A DNA stretch of 64,000 nt from Paracoccus litorisediminis (lineage in GTDB: Bacteria > Pseudomonadota > Alphaproteobacteria > Rhodobacterales > Rhodobacteraceae), in NCBI RefSeq assembly GCF_009711205.1, contig NZ_WMIG01000004.1, forward strand, positions 1-64,000, given 5' to 3'. The stretch's first letter is position 1; each line of letters starts with the position of its first letter. Below are positions 34,712-44,423 of the stretch, piece after piece. A program made the translations under genes and the position numbers. Under the pieces are notes generated by a model. It did not search any database. It was not told where the DNA came from and saw nothing but the letters and a program-made list of their open reading frames with translations.

Positions 34712-36629
34712 TTTCTTCCTCCAGTCGGACCAGCGGGGCACCTGCCTCGACCTGATCGCCCGCCTGCACCAGCACCTCGGCCACATGGCCGTCGCGCCCG
34801 GCTGTCAGGCTGTGTTCCATCTTCATTGCCTCGAGGATCGCCAGTCGATCACCCGCCGCGACCTGCTGTCCGGCGGTCACGAACACCGCCTTGACCAGCC
34901 CCGGCATGGGCGAGAGCGTCAGCCCTCCTCCGGTCTCGGCCCCGCCGCGCGCCAGTGGATCCAGCGGGGTCAGCGTCAGCGAGCGCCCGCCAAAGACGCT
35001 GGTTCCCGCCGCATGGGACACGATCCGCGCCCGTCGAGGCCGGCCATCCACCCACCAGCGTCCGCCCTCATATCCGATCTCATGCGTTGTGCCGTCCAGC
35101 GTGACGCGGGCTGCGCCGGGACCAAGAACCTCCAGCACCGCCTCTCCCCCATCCCATGCGATGGTGCGGCGCAGGGGTTGCCACAGGGTGATCCCGCCCC
35201 GGATCATCGGATCATCCAGCCCGGCAAGACCAAGCACCGCAAGCGCCCGCGTCCCCGGATCCGGCTCGGCGGCCTTGACCAGCGCGGTCAGGTCGCGGGC
35301 GATCAGGCCGGTATCCACCTCGCCCTTGCCAAAGCCCTCGTGCCGGGTCAGCGCGATCAGGAAGTCCAGATTGGTGACCGAGCCCGCAACCTCGGTGTCG
35401 CAAAGCGCCGCCTCCAATGCGCGCAGGGCGATGGCGCGGGTGGCACCATGCGTAACGACCTTGGCGATCATCGGGTCATACCACGGGCTGATCTGGTCGC
35501 CGGGGCGGACGCCAGACTCGATGCGGGCCTGAGCGGGGAAATGCAGATGTGCCAGCGTACCCGTCGCCGGCAGGAAGCCTGCCGGCACATCCTCGGCGTA
35601 AAGCCGCGCCTCGAAGGCATGGCCCTTGATCGAGAGTTGCGCCTGCGATGCGGGCAGCGGTTCACCCGAGGCCACGCGCAGCTGCCATTCGACCAGATCC
35701 ACGCCGGTGATCAGTTCGGTCACCGGATGTTCGACCTGAAGGCGGGTGTTCATCTCCATGAACCAGAAACCGTCGGGGCGAAGGCCGTCGCGGCCATCGA
35801 CGATGAATTCGATGGTGCCTGCGCCCGCGTAATTTATCGCCTCGGCGGCACGGACCGCCGCGGCACCCATGGTGGCGCGCATGTCATCGGTCATGCCGGG
35901 GGCCGGGGCTTCCTCGATCACCTTCTGGTGGCGGCGTTGCAGCGAGCAGTCGCGTTCGAAGAGGTGGACCGCGCGTCGGCCGTCGCCAAAGACCTGCACC
36001 TCGATATGGCGGGGCTGCTGTATGTATTTCTCGATCAGGACCGAGGGGTTACCGAAGGCGGTGGCGGCTTCGCCCTGCGCGGATTGCAGAGCGGTGGCGA
36101 AATCGGCGGGGTCTTCCACCAGCCGCATGCCCTTGCCACCACCGCCCGCGACGGCCTTGATCAGCACCGGGTAGCCGATTTGATCCGCCTGATAGGCGAG
36201 GTGATCCGGGTCCTGATTGGCGCCGTGACAGCCCGGAACGACGGGGACGCCCGCCTGCTGCATCAGCACCTTGGCGGCGTCCTTGAGGCCCATCTGGCGG
36301 ATCGCTTGCGCCGAGGGGCCGATGAAGATCAGGCCCGCTGCGGTGACGGCATCGACGAAATCCGGATTCTCGCTCAGAAAACCGTAGCCCGGATGGATCG
36401 CCTGCACGCCGGTATCAAGCGCCGCGCGGATGATCGCGTCGCCGCGCAGGTAACTGTCACGGGGCGCGGGGCCTCCGATATGGACGGCCTCATCGGCCAG
36501 CGCGACATGGCGGCTGCCACGGTCGGCATCGGAATAGACCGCGACGGTGCGCACCCCCAGCCTGCGGGCGGTGTCGATGACGCGGCAGGCGATCTCGCCG
36601 CGATTGGCGATCAGGATTTTCTGGAACAT
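34704..36629 (-). CDS. mccA: Methylcrotonyl-CoA carboxylase biotin-containing alpha subunit
   Basis: This 641-residue subunit has a biotin carboxylase domain (KILIANRGEIACRVIDTARRLG; GGGGKGMRLV; EMNTRLQVEHPVTE) and a C-terminal biotin carrier domain with biotinyl-Lys K603 in EAMKMEH. With MccB it carboxylates 3-methylcrotonyl-CoA. It lies 79 bases after the macrodomain gene; that spacer holds a repeat hairpin that could act as a partial terminator or mRNA stabiliser inside the operon. Confidence 0.95.
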   Translation of the reverse strand: MFQKILIANRGEIACRVIDTARRLGVRTVAVYSDADRGSRHVALADEAVHIGGPAPRDSYLRGDAIIRAALDTGVQAIHPGYGFLSENPDFVDAVTAAGLIFIGPSAQAIRQMGLKDAAKVLMQQAGVPVVPGCHGANQDPDHLAYQADQIGYPVLIKAVAGGGGKGMRLVEDPADFATALQSAQGEAATAFGNPSVLIEKYIQQPRHIEVQVFGDGRRAVHLFERDCSLQRRHQKVIEEAPAPGMTDDMRATMGAAAVRAAEAINYAGAGTIEFIVDGRDGLRPDGFWFMEMNTRLQVEHPVTELITGVDLVEWQLRVASGEPLPASQAQLSIKGHAFEARLYAEDVPAGFLPATGTLAHLHFPAQARIESGVRPGDQISPWYDPMIAKVVTHGATRAIALRALEAALCDTEVAGSVTNLDFLIALTRHEGFGKGEVDTGLIARDLTALVKAAEPDPGTRALAVLGLAGLDDPMIRGGITLWQPLRRTIAWDGGEAVLEVLGPGAARVTLDGTTHEIGYEGGRWWVDGRPRRARIVSHAAGTSVFGGRSLTLTPLDPLARGGAETGGGLTLSPMPGLVKAVFVTAGQQVAAGDRLAILEAMKMEHSLTAGRDGHVAEVLVQAGDQVEAGAPLVRLEEESD

Positions 36630-36656
36630 GCGGCATCCCGGTTGCTGGGCCCCGAG

Positions 36657-36702
36657 CCGGGGGTTTCACACCCCCGGACCCCCGTGGGGTATTTCTGAAA
36701 CG
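36657..36702. repeat. Intergenic repeat unit inside the leucine operon
   Basis: Read on the minus strand: GTTTCAGAAATACCCCACGG, then GGGGTCC and the perfect 8-bp hairpin CCGGGGGT-TTCAC-ACCCCCGG (36657-36677 on plus). It is the same layout as at 13401-13445. Confidence 0.65.
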
Positions 36703-36708
36703 AAGAAA

Positions 36709-37209
36709 TCATCCGAGCGCTCCGGACAGGACACTGGCCGTCTGCGCGTCGAAGGCGACCAGCGTGACGGTCAGGCCAGCGCCATGGCTGCGGATGGTCT
36801 GAACGGCGATGCTGGCGGCGCGGTCCGGCGGGAAGCCGTAGATCCCGGTCGAGATCGCCGGAAAGGCAATGGTGATCAGCCCGTGCTGATGGGCGATAGC
36901 CAGACTGGAACGGTAGGCCGAGGCGAGAAGGTCATCCTCGGACGCATTGCCGCCCTGCCAGACCGGGCCGACGGTATGGATGACATGGCGGGCAGGCAGA
37001 TTGTAGCCGCCGGTGATCCGGGCCTGCCCTGTCGGGCAACCGCCGAGTTTACGGCATTCCTCCAGAAGGCCGGGACCGGCGGCGCGGTGGATTGCGCCAT
37101 CGACGCCGCCACCACCCAGCAGAGTCCGGTTCGCGGCATTGACGATGGCATCGACCCCAAGCGTGGTGATGTCGCCCTGCCAGACACGGATCAGGGGCTG
37201 GGCGGTCAT
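36709..37209 (-). CDS. Macrodomain protein (O-acyl-ADP-ribose deacylase, YmdB-like)
   Basis: This 166-residue single macrodomain starts [39 protein letters not shown], the ADP-ribose pocket with the NAAN and [10 protein letters not shown] signatures. Later VIHTVGPVW and [16 protein letters not shown] are also diagnostic. The MacroD/YmdB group hydrolyses O-acetyl-ADP-ribose and mono-ADP-ribosyl esters. It overlaps the ASCH gene by an ATGA and is read as part of the leucine operon, between the two carboxylase subunit genes. Its natural substrate in this setting is not known. Confidence 0.93.
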   Translation of the reverse strand: MTAQPLIRVWQGDITTLGVDAIVNAANRTLLGGGGVDGAIHRAAGPGLLEECRKLGGCPTGQARITGGYNLPARHVIHTVGPVWQGGNASEDDLLASAYRSSLAIAHQHGLITIAFPAISTGIYGFPPDRAASIAVQTIRSHGAGLTVTLVAFDAQTASVLSGALG

Positions 37210-37580
37210 GCCAGCACCTCGACCAGCCGGAAACGCTCGCAGACCAGCACCATATCCGGGTCATAACCGCCATTGCGGCTGAAATAGGCGATGTGGGCCT
37301 GACGCCAATAGTCGAAATCGCCTTCGCCCTCGGCCAGGGCGAAATCCTCGGGGACATCGCAGAAGCGGCGGAGCGTGACCTCGGTGGTTTCGATGATCAG
37401 GGCCGGGTTGCCGTCCCAGTCCAGCGCCACGTCGCGACGGCCCACCTGCGGTACGGGCTCGGCATCGTCGAAATCGCGCAAGGCGCCGCAGGTGGCGGTC
37501 TTGGCACCAGAGCGGACCAGCGCCAGAAGCTGGTCGCACAGCTCACGCGAGTCGCCGAATTTAAAGCTGACCTGTGTCAT
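37206..37580 (-). CDS. ASCH domain protein
   Basis: This 124-residue ASCH-fold protein shows [20 protein letters not shown] (the GxKxxT motif), [27 protein letters not shown] and FARG-like [25 protein letters not shown] proteins resemble PUA domains and bind RNA or modified nucleosides; some are amidohydrolases of N4-acetylcytidine. Coupled by ATGA overlap to the macrodomain gene and 3 bases after mccB, it is clearly a co-transcribed operon member. Its function here is unknown. Confidence 0.87.
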   Translation of the reverse strand: MTQVSFKFGDSRELCDQLLALVRSGAKTATCGALRDFDDAEPVPQVGRRDVALDWDGNPALIIETTEVTLRRFCDVPEDFALAEGEGDFDYWRQAHIAYFSRNGGYDPDMVLVCERFRLVEVLA

Positions 37581-37583
37581 CCG

Positions 37584-39188
37584 TCACATCCTGAAAATGC
37601 CGAAGCGGGTCGGCTGGATCGGGGCGTTCAGGCTGGTGCGCAGCGACAAGGACAGCACATCGCGGGTCTTGCGTGGGTCGATCACCCCGTCGTCCCAGAG
37701 CCGGGCCGAGGCGTAAAGCGGGTGGCTTTGGCGCTCGAACATCTCGATGGTGGGGCGCTTGAACTCGGCTTCGTCCTCGGGGGACCATGTGCCACCCGCA
37801 CGTTCAATACCGTCGCGGCGGACGGTGGCCAGCACCCCTGCCGCCTGTTCGCCCCCCATGACCGAGATGCGGGAATTCGGCCATGTCCACAGGAAGCGCG
37901 GCGAATAGGCGCGGCCCGACATGCCGTAATTCCCCGCGCCGAAGCTGCCGCCCACCAGCATGGTGATTTTCGGCACATTGGTCGTCGCCACCGCCGTCAC
38001 CATCTTGGCACCGTGGCGCGCAATGCCTTCGTTTTCGTATTTGCGCCCGACCATGAAGCCGGTGACGTTTTGCAGAAAGACCAGCGGGATGTTCCGCATC
38101 GAGCAAAGCTCGATGAAATGTGCGCCCTTCTGCGCCGCTTCGGAAAAGATCACGCCGTTATTGGCGACGATGCCGATGGGGCAGCCTTCGAGATGGGCAA
38201 AGCCCGTGACCAAGGTCTCGCCGAAGCGGGCCTTGAATTCGTCAAAACGCGAGCCGTCGACGACGCGGGCGATCACCTCGCGGATGTCATAGGGGGTGCG
38301 CAGATCGGCGGGGACCACGCCGAGGATGTCGTCCGGGTCATAGGCGGGGGCCTCGGGTGATTGCCATTGCACCGTTTGCGGCCGGGTGTGGTTCAGGTTG
38401 CCGATGGCGCGGCGGGCGATGGCAAGGGCATGGGCATCGTCCTCGGCCAGATAATCGGCCACGCCTGACAGGCGCGTATGCACATCGCCGCCGCCCAGAT
38501 CCTCGGCGCTGACCACCTCGCCGGTGGCGGCGCGGACCAAAGGCGGGCCTGCCAGAAAGATCGTGCCCTGATTCTTGACGATGATGGTCACGTCGGACAT
38601 GGCCGGGACATAGGCCCCGCCCGCCGTGCAGGACCCCATGACCACCGCAATCTGCGGGATGCCCATGGCCGACATCTGCGCCTGATTATAGAAGATGCGC
38701 CCGAAATGGTCGCGGTCGGGAAAAACCTCGTCCTGATTGGGCAGGTTCGCGCCGCCGCTATCGACCAGATAGACGCAGGGCAGATGGCATTCCTGCGCGA
38801 TCTCTTGCGCGCGCAGGTGTTTCTTCACCGTCATCGGGTAATAGGTGCCACCCTTGACCGTCGCGTCATTGGCGACAACCATCACGTCCTGACCATGAAC
38901 CCGGCCAATGCCTGCGATCACCCCGGCACAGGGGGCCGCGTCATCATACATGCCATGGGCCGCCGTTGCGCCGATTTCCAGAAAGGCAGAGCCGGGGTCC
39001 AGCAGGTTCGCCACCCTTTCGCGCGGCGGCATCTTGCCCCGGCTGACATGGCGTTCCAGCGCCTTGGCACCGCCCCCCGCCGCCGCACTCAGCGCGGCCT
39101 CGCGGATGGTGGACAGCGCGGTCAGATGCGCCTCGCGATTGGCGCGGAACGTATCCGAGGACGGCAGGGCATTGGATGAAAGCTTCAT
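37584..39188 (-). CDS. mccB: Methylcrotonyl-CoA carboxylase beta (carboxyltransferase) subunit
   Basis: This 534-residue carboxyltransferase transfers CO2 from biotin to 3-methylcrotonyl-CoA. Its crotonase-like halves carry [59 protein letters not shown] and [21 protein letters not shown], the MCC-beta hallmarks that separate it from propionyl-CoA carboxylase. The start overlaps the LprI-like gene by an ATGA. Confidence 0.95.
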   Translation of the reverse strand: MKLSSNALPSSDTFRANREAHLTALSTIREAALSAAAGGGAKALERHVSRGKMPPRERVANLLDPGSAFLEIGATAAHGMYDDAAPCAGVIAGIGRVHGQDVMVVANDATVKGGTYYPMTVKKHLRAQEIAQECHLPCVYLVDSGGANLPNQDEVFPDRDHFGRIFYNQAQMSAMGIPQIAVVMGSCTAGGAYVPAMSDVTIIVKNQGTIFLAGPPLVRAATGEVVSAEDLGGGDVHTRLSGVADYLAEDDAHALAIARRAIGNLNHTRPQTVQWQSPEAPAYDPDDILGVVPADLRTPYDIREVIARVVDGSRFDEFKARFGETLVTGFAHLEGCPIGIVANNGVIFSEAAQKGAHFIELCSMRNIPLVFLQNVTGFMVGRKYENEGIARHGAKMVTAVATTNVPKITMLVGGSFGAGNYGMSGRAYSPRFLWTWPNSRISVMGGEQAAGVLATVRRDGIERAGGTWSPEDEAEFKRPTIEMFERQSHPLYASARLWDDGVIDPRKTRDVLSLSLRTSLNAPIQPTRFGIFRM

Positions 39189-39643
39189 GGTTCCCGCATG
39201 TTCCTGAGTTCAAGGGCACGGTGCGCCGTATGCTGCATCCGGCAATTGGCCGAGGCGATGCTGCGCATGCTGCCGCCCTCAAAACGGTCATAGGCGATCT
39301 GGCAATCGGCATCGCGCAGCGCGATCCAGCCCCGCTGCGCGGCCTGCAACTGATCGCCGATGCCGGGAATCTTGGCGAACTGGTCGCGGGTCGCCTTATA
39401 TTCGCGGTTCAGGATCGTGTCCCATTCCGCGGCCTCGGCCATGGCGCAACTGCTGATACCGACGGTGGTCGAGCCCACCTTAGCCTCGCAGATCCCGGCG
39501 GCCATGCCGATGCAGTCGGGATCGACCGCGCCGGGCGGGGCCTTGTCGAAACAGGCCGCGATCACGGATTTGTCGACCTGCGCGTCCTGCGCCCATGCCG
39601 ACACGGGCAGCAGGGCCAGAACCAAGGCGAAATGCACCCTCAT
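39185..39643 (-). CDS. Exported LprI-like (DUF1311) protein
   Basis: This 152-residue protein has a signal peptide [19 protein letters not shown] and six cysteines in the mature part, a layout typical of the LprI/DUF1311 lysozyme-inhibitor-like fold. The conserved [16 protein letters not shown] and [18 protein letters not shown] match the family. It should be periplasmic. It is inserted between ivd and mccB with ATGA overlaps at both ends, a surprising place for an envelope protein. Confidence 0.8.
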   Translation of the reverse strand: MRVHFALVLALLPVSAWAQDAQVDKSVIAACFDKAPPGAVDPDCIGMAAGICEAKVGSTTVGISSCAMAEAAEWDTILNREYKATRDQFAKIPGIGDQLQAAQRGWIALRDADCQIAYDRFEGGSMRSIASANCRMQHTAHRALELRNMREP

Positions 39644-40800
39644 GCCAGATCCATCAGTTGGCGGCCGATCAGCATGCGGCGGATTTCGGATGTGCCGGCG
39701 CCGATCTCCATCAGCTTGGCGTCGCGGAACAGGCGGCTGACGGTGCTGTCGTTCAGGAAGCCCGCGCCGCCCAGTGCCTGCACCGCCTGATGGGCCTGCA
39801 CCATGGCCTGCTCGCTGGCGTAAAGCACCGCGCCCGCCGCATCCTGACGGGTGACGCGGCCCGCATCGCAGGCACGCGCGACCTCATAGACATAGGCCCG
39901 TGCGGTGTTCAGCGCGACATACATGTCGGCGATCTTGCCCTGCATCAGCTGGAACGATCCGATCGGCTGGCCGAATTGCTTGCGGTCGCGGACATAGGGG
40001 ATCACCTCGTCCAGGCAGGCGGCCATGATGCCGGTCCCGATGCCCGACAGCACCAGCCGTTCGTAATCCAGCCCCGACATCAGCACGCGCACGCCGCGCC
40101 CCTCGCCGCCCAGCACGTTTTCGAACGGCACTTCGCAGTTTTCAAAGATCAACTCACCGGTATTCGAGCCGCGCATGCCCAGCTTGTCGAAATGCGGGCT
40201 GGTCGAGAAACCCGCCATGCCACGTTCCACGATGAATGCGGTGATGCCCTTGCTGCCCGCATCCGGGTCGGTCTTGGCATAGACGACCAGCGTATCGGCG
40301 TCGGGCGCGTTGGTGATCCAGTATTTGTTGCCGTTCAGCACGTAGCGGTCATTGCGCTTTTCCGCCCGCAGCTTCATCGAGACGACATCGCTGCCCGCGC
40401 CTTCCTCGGACATGGCCAGCGCGCCGACCGTCTTGCCGCTGCACAGGCCGGGCAGGTATTTCGCGCGCTGCTCATCGGTGCCGTTCAGCTTGATCTGGTT
40501 CACGCACAGATTCGAATGCGCGCCATAGGACAGGCTGATGCTGGCGCTGGCGCGGGCGATTTCCTCGGTCGCGACGACATGGGCCAGATAACCCATGCCC
40601 GCCCCACCCCATTCCTCGGGGACGGTGATGCCCAGCAGGCCCAGCTCGCCCATTTCCGACCATAGATCGTTGGGAAAGGCGTTCTGGCGGTCAACCTCGG
40701 CGGCAATGGGTTTCAGCCGCTCCTGCGCCCAGCGATGTACCATCTCGCGCAGCGCATTCACGTCCTCGCCCAGATCGAACTCCATCCCCGAAGTGAACAA
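39640..40800 (-). CDS. ivd: Isovaleryl-CoA dehydrogenase
   Basis: This 386-residue acyl-CoA dehydrogenase makes 3-methylcrotonyl-CoA and passes electrons to ETF. Diagnostic are [59 protein letters not shown] and the catalytic-Glu region [20 protein letters not shown] choose TTG 40800 ([13 protein letters not shown]) because GGGAGGG lies 7 bases upstream; the ATG at 40785 would be 22 bases from any ribosome-binding site. It is the first gene of the leucine operon and directly follows a palindromic operator. Confidence 0.93.
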   Translation of the reverse strand: MFTSGMEFDLGEDVNALREMVHRWAQERLKPIAAEVDRQNAFPNDLWSEMGELGLLGITVPEEWGGAGMGYLAHVVATEEIARASASISLSYGAHSNLCVNQIKLNGTDEQRAKYLPGLCSGKTVGALAMSEEGAGSDVVSMKLRAEKRNDRYVLNGNKYWITNAPDADTLVVYAKTDPDAGSKGITAFIVERGMAGFSTSPHFDKLGMRGSNTGELIFENCEVPFENVLGGEGRGVRVLMSGLDYERLVLSGIGTGIMAACLDEVIPYVRDRKQFGQPIGSFQLMQGKIADMYVALNTARAYVYEVARACDAGRVTRQDAAGAVLYASEQAMVQAHQAVQALGGAGFLNDSTVSRLFRDAKLMEIGAGTSEIRRMLIGRQLMDLA

Positions 40801-40820
40801 CCGCCAACCCTCCCATTTAT

Positions 40821-40834
40821 TGAACAAGTGTTCA
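40821..40834 (-). promoter_or_regulatory. TetR-like palindromic operator of the leucine operon
   Basis: TGAACA-AG-TGTTCA is a perfect 6+6 inverted repeat with a 2-base centre. It lies 20 bases before the ivd TTG start and at about +4 to +17 of the predicted transcript, a position suited to repression. The regulator gene is not in the window. Confidence 0.6.
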
Positions 40835-40843
40835 TTTAATCTG

Positions 40844-40872
40844 TTTATGAGGGCCCCGCCCGCCCCCGTCAA
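40844..40872 (-). promoter_or_regulatory. Sigma70-type promoter of the leucine operon
   Basis: On the minus strand TTGACG (40872-40867), a 17-base spacer and CATAAA (40849-40844) predict a transcript start near 40837, at the edge of the palindromic operator. Confidence 0.6.
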
Positions 40873-40954
40873 GGCATCTGGATGCTGCGCCGCGCCCCCT
40901 GAGTCGGGCAAGCCCGCCGTTGACTTGTGCTGGCCGCCGCGCGATCTCATGCAG

Positions 40955-41491
40955 ATGAGCCAGACCGCCCGCCTGCTGATCGCCCGACATGCCCCATTGG
41001 CCCAACCGGGGCTGGCGGGACGGCGGGATGTGGCGGCGGATTGCTCGGACCGGGCGGCGCTGGACTGGTTGCGCGGGCAGTTGCAGGCGGAGCAGGTCTG
41101 GTCCAGCCCCGCCCTGCGCTGCCGCCAGACCTGCGACGCGATGGGGTTCGGGCCGCAACTCATCCCCGCGCTGTGGGAGCAGGATTTCGGCAAGTGGGAG
41201 CGGGACGGAGCGCCCGATCTGGGCGAGCTGTCACCAGAGGCGCTGGCCGCCCATCGGCCCGATCAGGGCGAAAGTTTTCTGGACATGGCCGCGCGGGTGC
41301 AGCCGGTTCTGAACGCGGCGCGCGGAACCGTCGCCATCATCGCCCATGCCGGCACGGTGCGCGCGGCGCTGGCGATGGCGGTTGGCCCGAGCGCGCTGTC
41401 ATTCTCGGTGGCGCCGCTATCGCTGACGATCCTCATCCGCCATCCGGGCGGCTGGGCCGTGGAATGCGTGAACCGGCTGGCCCCCGGCTGA
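40955..41491 (+). CDS. Histidine phosphatase family protein
   Basis: This protein of about 178 residues is in the phosphoglycerate-mutase-like (branch 1) superfamily. It opens [15 protein letters not shown], with the phospho-His in the RHA motif, later [13 protein letters not shown] and [12 protein letters not shown], and the second catalytic His in [13 protein letters not shown]. It could be an alpha-ribazole phosphatase (CobC-like) or a sugar phosphatase; there are no cobalamin genes beside it. Starts at 40949 and 40955 are equally possible. It is divergent from the leucine operon and converges on hemC with no gap. Confidence 0.8.
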   Translation: MSQTARLLIARHAPLAQPGLAGRRDVAADCSDRAALDWLRGQLQAEQVWSSPALRCRQTCDAMGFGPQLIPALWEQDFGKWERDGAPDLGELSPEALAAHRPDQGESFLDMAARVQPVLNAARGTVAIIAHAGTVRAALAMAVGPSALSFSVAPLSLTILIRHPGGWAVECVNRLAPG

Positions 41492-42439
41492 TTACGCAGG
41501 CTTCCAGTCGAAAAAGTCCGAAGGCGCGCGGGACAGCAATTCACTGGCCAGATCCTCGCCCATGGCGGGACCGTCGGCGGGATTACCGAAGCGCTCGGCG
41601 GCAATGACCTCGCCCCCATCGGGGCGCAGGATCTCTCCGCGCAGGCGCAGCCCACCCTCGAACAGTTCGGCCAGCCCGGCAATGGGGGTCTGGCACGAGC
41701 CGTCGAGGCGGCGCAGGAAGGCGCGCTCGGCCTCGACCCGCAGGGCCGAAGGGGCGTGGTTGATCGCGGCCAGCAGCGCGGCCGCACGATCGTCCAAGGC
41801 GCGACGTTCGACACCGATGCAGCCCTGTGCCACGGCGGGCAGCATGTCGTCAGGCTCAACCGCGCCGCGTGCGACATGGGTCATGCCCAGCCGTGCCAGA
41901 CCCGCCATGGCAAGAAAGGTCGCAACAGCAACGCCATCTTCAAGCTTTTTCAGACGTGTCTGAACGTTTCCTCGAAACTCGACCAGTTGCAGGTCGGGCC
42001 GTCGCGCCGCCAATTGCGCCCGACGGCGCAGGCTGGATGACCCCACCACCGCACCCTGCGGCAGGTCGGCGATGCTGGCAAAATCCCGCGACACAAAGGC
42101 GTCGCGCACATCCTCGCGCGGCAGGTAGCAATCGATCAGCAGGCCATCGGGCTGAACCGTCGGCATATCCTTCATCGAATGCACGGCGATGTCGATTTCG
42201 CCCGCGGTCAGGGCGTCCTCGATCTCGCGCGTGAACAGGCCCTTGCCGCCGATCTCTTTCAGCGGGCGGTCCAGCACGCGGTCGCCGGTGGTCTTGATCA
42301 CCACGATTTCGAATGCATCCAGCGGCAGGTCATGCGCCGCCATCAGCCGGTCGCGGGTTTCATGCGCCTGTGCCAAGGCCAGCGCCGAGCCGCGCGTGCC
42401 GATGCGTAAAGGGGTCCGGGGGTCGGGCATCTGGGTCAT
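41492..42439 (-). CDS. hemC: Porphobilinogen deaminase (hydroxymethylbilane synthase)
   Basis: HemC polymerises four porphobilinogens into hydroxymethylbilane. The 315-residue protein opens PLRIGTRGSALALAQAHETR and has KGLFTREIEDAL, VGSSSLRRRAQL and RGNVQTRLKKL. C249 in LDGSCQTPIAG is the dipyrromethane attachment residue. I take ATG 42439; ATG 42430 is also in frame. It is divergent from hemE, the next-but-one step, across a 75-base spacer, the common alphaproteobacterial arrangement. Confidence 0.96.
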   Translation of the reverse strand: MTQMPDPRTPLRIGTRGSALALAQAHETRDRLMAAHDLPLDAFEIVVIKTTGDRVLDRPLKEIGGKGLFTREIEDALTAGEIDIAVHSMKDMPTVQPDGLLIDCYLPREDVRDAFVSRDFASIADLPQGAVVGSSSLRRRAQLAARRPDLQLVEFRGNVQTRLKKLEDGVAVATFLAMAGLARLGMTHVARGAVEPDDMLPAVAQGCIGVERRALDDRAAALLAAINHAPSALRVEAERAFLRRLDGSCQTPIAGLAELFEGGLRLRGEILRPDGGEVIAAERFGNPADGPAMGEDLASELLSRAPSDFFDWKPA

Positions 42440-42514
42440 GCACAAGGGCTTAGCGCCCGCCCGCGCCCTTGACAACGGGGACACGCACGCCATGAAGGCC
42501 CGAGCGAGGTGAAC

Positions 42515-43543
42515 ATGACCCAGAAAACCATCCTGCGCGCCCTTGCGGGCGAACGCCTGCCTACCCCTCCGGTGTGGATGATGCGCCAGGCTGGGCGCTA
42601 CCTGCCCGAATACCGCGCCACCCGCGCGCAGGCGGGTGACTTCCTGTCGCTGTGCTACAACCCGGATCTGGCCGCCGAAGTGACGCTGCAGCCGATCCGC
42701 CGCTACGGTTTCGACGCGGCGATCCTGTTTGCCGACATCCTGCTGATCCCGCAGGCGCTGGGGCTGGACCTGTGGTTCGCGACCGGCGAAGGGCCGCGCC
42801 TGTCCACCATCACCCACGCCGATCAAGTCGCCGCACTGAAGCCCGTGGACGCGATCCACGAGACGCTTTCCCCGATCTATGAAACCGTCCGCATCCTTGC
42901 CCGCGAATTGCCGCGCGAAACCACGCTGATCGGCTTTGCGGGCGCTCCTTGGACGGTCGCGACATACATGATCGCCGGTCGCGGCACACCCGACCAAGGC
43001 CCGGCCCATGCCTTCAAGGCTGCGGACCGCGCCGCCTTCTCGGCCCTGATCGACCGCGTGACCGAGGCGACCATCGCCTACCTCTCGGCCCAGATCGAGG
43101 CCGGGGCCGAGGTCGTCAAGCTGTTCGACAGCTGGGCCGGATCGCTCAAGGGACAGGATTTCGACGATTTCGCGCTGGAACCCGCCCGCCGCATCATCGC
43201 CGCGCTGAAGGCCAAGCACCCCCATACCCCGATCATCGCCTTCCCGCGCGAGGCTGGCCCCCGCTATGCCGGTTTCGCCCGCGCGGTCGGGGCCGATTGC
43301 GTGGCGCTGGACAATTCCGTCAGCGCGGATTGGGCAGCAGCCGAGGTTCAGACGGACGGCTGCGTGCAGGGCAATCTGGATCCGCGGCATCTTGTCACGG
43401 GCGGCGAGGCGCTGGCGACCGAGACCCGGCGCATCGTGCAGGCCTTCTCGAACGGGCCGCATATCTTCAATCTTGGCCATGGCATCACCCCCGATGCCGA
43501 CCCGGACAACGTCCACCGCATGCTGGAAGCGGTCCGGGGCTGA
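42515..43543 (+). CDS. hemE: Uroporphyrinogen decarboxylase
   Basis: HemE removes four carboxyls from uroporphyrinogen III to give coproporphyrinogen III in haem (and, where present, bacteriochlorophyll) synthesis. The 342-residue protein shows both family signatures: [16 protein letters not shown] near the N terminus and [16 protein letters not shown] around residue 140. ATG 42515 follows GCGAGG; GTG 42509 is an alternative. It is followed immediately by a DMT-family transporter gene. Confidence 0.96.
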   Translation: MTQKTILRALAGERLPTPPVWMMRQAGRYLPEYRATRAQAGDFLSLCYNPDLAAEVTLQPIRRYGFDAAILFADILLIPQALGLDLWFATGEGPRLSTITHADQVAALKPVDAIHETLSPIYETVRILARELPRETTLIGFAGAPWTVATYMIAGRGTPDQGPAHAFKAADRAAFSALIDRVTEATIAYLSAQIEAGAEVVKLFDSWAGSLKGQDFDDFALEPARRIIAALKAKHPHTPIIAFPREAGPRYAGFARAVGADCVALDNSVSADWAAAEVQTDGCVQGNLDPRHLVTGGEALATETRRIVQAFSNGPHIFNLGHGITPDADPDNVHRMLEAVRG

Positions 43544-43544
43544 T

Positions 43545-44423
43545 ATGCTTTGGATTGCGGCCACGCTGATCGCCTCGGCGGCGCAGACGGCACGCAATGC
43601 CGCCCAGCGCGGGCTGACCGCCCAAGTCGGCACGATGGGCGCAACGGCGGTGCGCTTCATCTTTGGCCTGCCCTTCGCGGCGGCCTTTCTGGCGCTGTGG
43701 TCGCTGTGGAAGCCGATCCCCCTGCCCGACCTGACGGTGCTGGGCTGGGTGGTGCTGGGCAGCACCGCCCAGATCGCGGCGACGGCGCTGATGCTGCTGA
43801 CGATGAAGACCCGCGGCTTTGGCGTCACCACCGCGCTGCTGAAGACCGAGCCGGTGACGCTGGCGCTGATCGGCGCACTGATCCTGTCCGAGCCGCTGGG
43901 CCCGGCGCGGCTGGCCGCGATTGGAACCGCAACCCTTGGGGTCATGCTGATCTCGGGCACCGACTGGCGCGGCGGCGGATGGCGCGCGGTCACTCTCGGC
44001 ATCGGTGCAGGCGTGCTGTTCGGTCTGTCGGCGATCGGGTTCCGGGGCGGAATCCTTGCCTTGCCGAACGGGGATCAGGCCACCCGCGCCGCCACCGTGC
44101 TGCTGATCAGCCTGTCGCTGCAAAGCCTGATCATGCTGATCTGGCTGGGGGCAGCGGATCGCCGCGCTCTGACCGGCATTGCCCGCAACTGGCGGGATTC
44201 GCTGCGCGCAGGATTTCTGGGCGCTTTCGCCTCACTGTTCTGGTTTCTGGGCTTTGCGCTGACGGCTGCGGCCAATGTGCGAACCTTGGCCTTGGTTGAG
44301 GTTCTGATGGCGCAACTGGTATCCGGTCGCATCCTGCGCGAGGGCACGAGGCCACGCCAACTGGTTGGCATGGCCATGGTCGTGGCGGGCGTGGCTGGTT
44401 TGATCGCGGTCAGTGCCCGGTGA
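43545..44423 (+). CDS. DMT/EamA family transporter
   Basis: This 292-residue membrane protein has about ten helices in two EamA repeats (first repeat to TLGVMLISGTDW, second from AVTLGIGAGVLFGLSAIGF). The ATG lies one base after the hemE stop, so it is probably co-transcribed; the substrate could be a metabolite or amino acid. The 3' end overlaps the convergent lysE-family gene by 14 bases. Confidence 0.83.
   Translation: MLWIAATLIASAAQTARNAAQRGLTAQVGTMGATAVRFIFGLPFAAAFLALWSLWKPIPLPDLTVLGWVVLGSTAQIAATALMLLTMKTRGFGVTTALLKTEPVTLALIGALILSEPLGPARLAAIGTATLGVMLISGTDWRGGGWRAVTLGIGAGVLFGLSAIGFRGGILALPNGDQATRAATVLLISLSLQSLIMLIWLGAADRRALTGIARNWRDSLRAGFLGAFASLFWFLGFALTAAANVRTLALVEVLMAQLVSGRILREGTRPRQLVGMAMVVAGVAGLIAVSAR

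Noticed and set aside
40955-41491. Cobalamin-pathway alpha-ribazole phosphatase (cobC)
   Set aside because: The fold fits, but no cobalamin genes are adjacent, so no gene symbol is given.
42469-42497. hemE promoter (TTGACA with a -10 near CATGAA)
   Set aside because: The -35 is perfect but the -10 is poor, and the transcript would start only a few bases before the ribosome-binding site.
41492-44002. Very long minus-strand frame extending hemC by 520 residues
   Set aside because: The extension runs antisense through hemE with low-complexity composition; the HemC start is clear at 42439.
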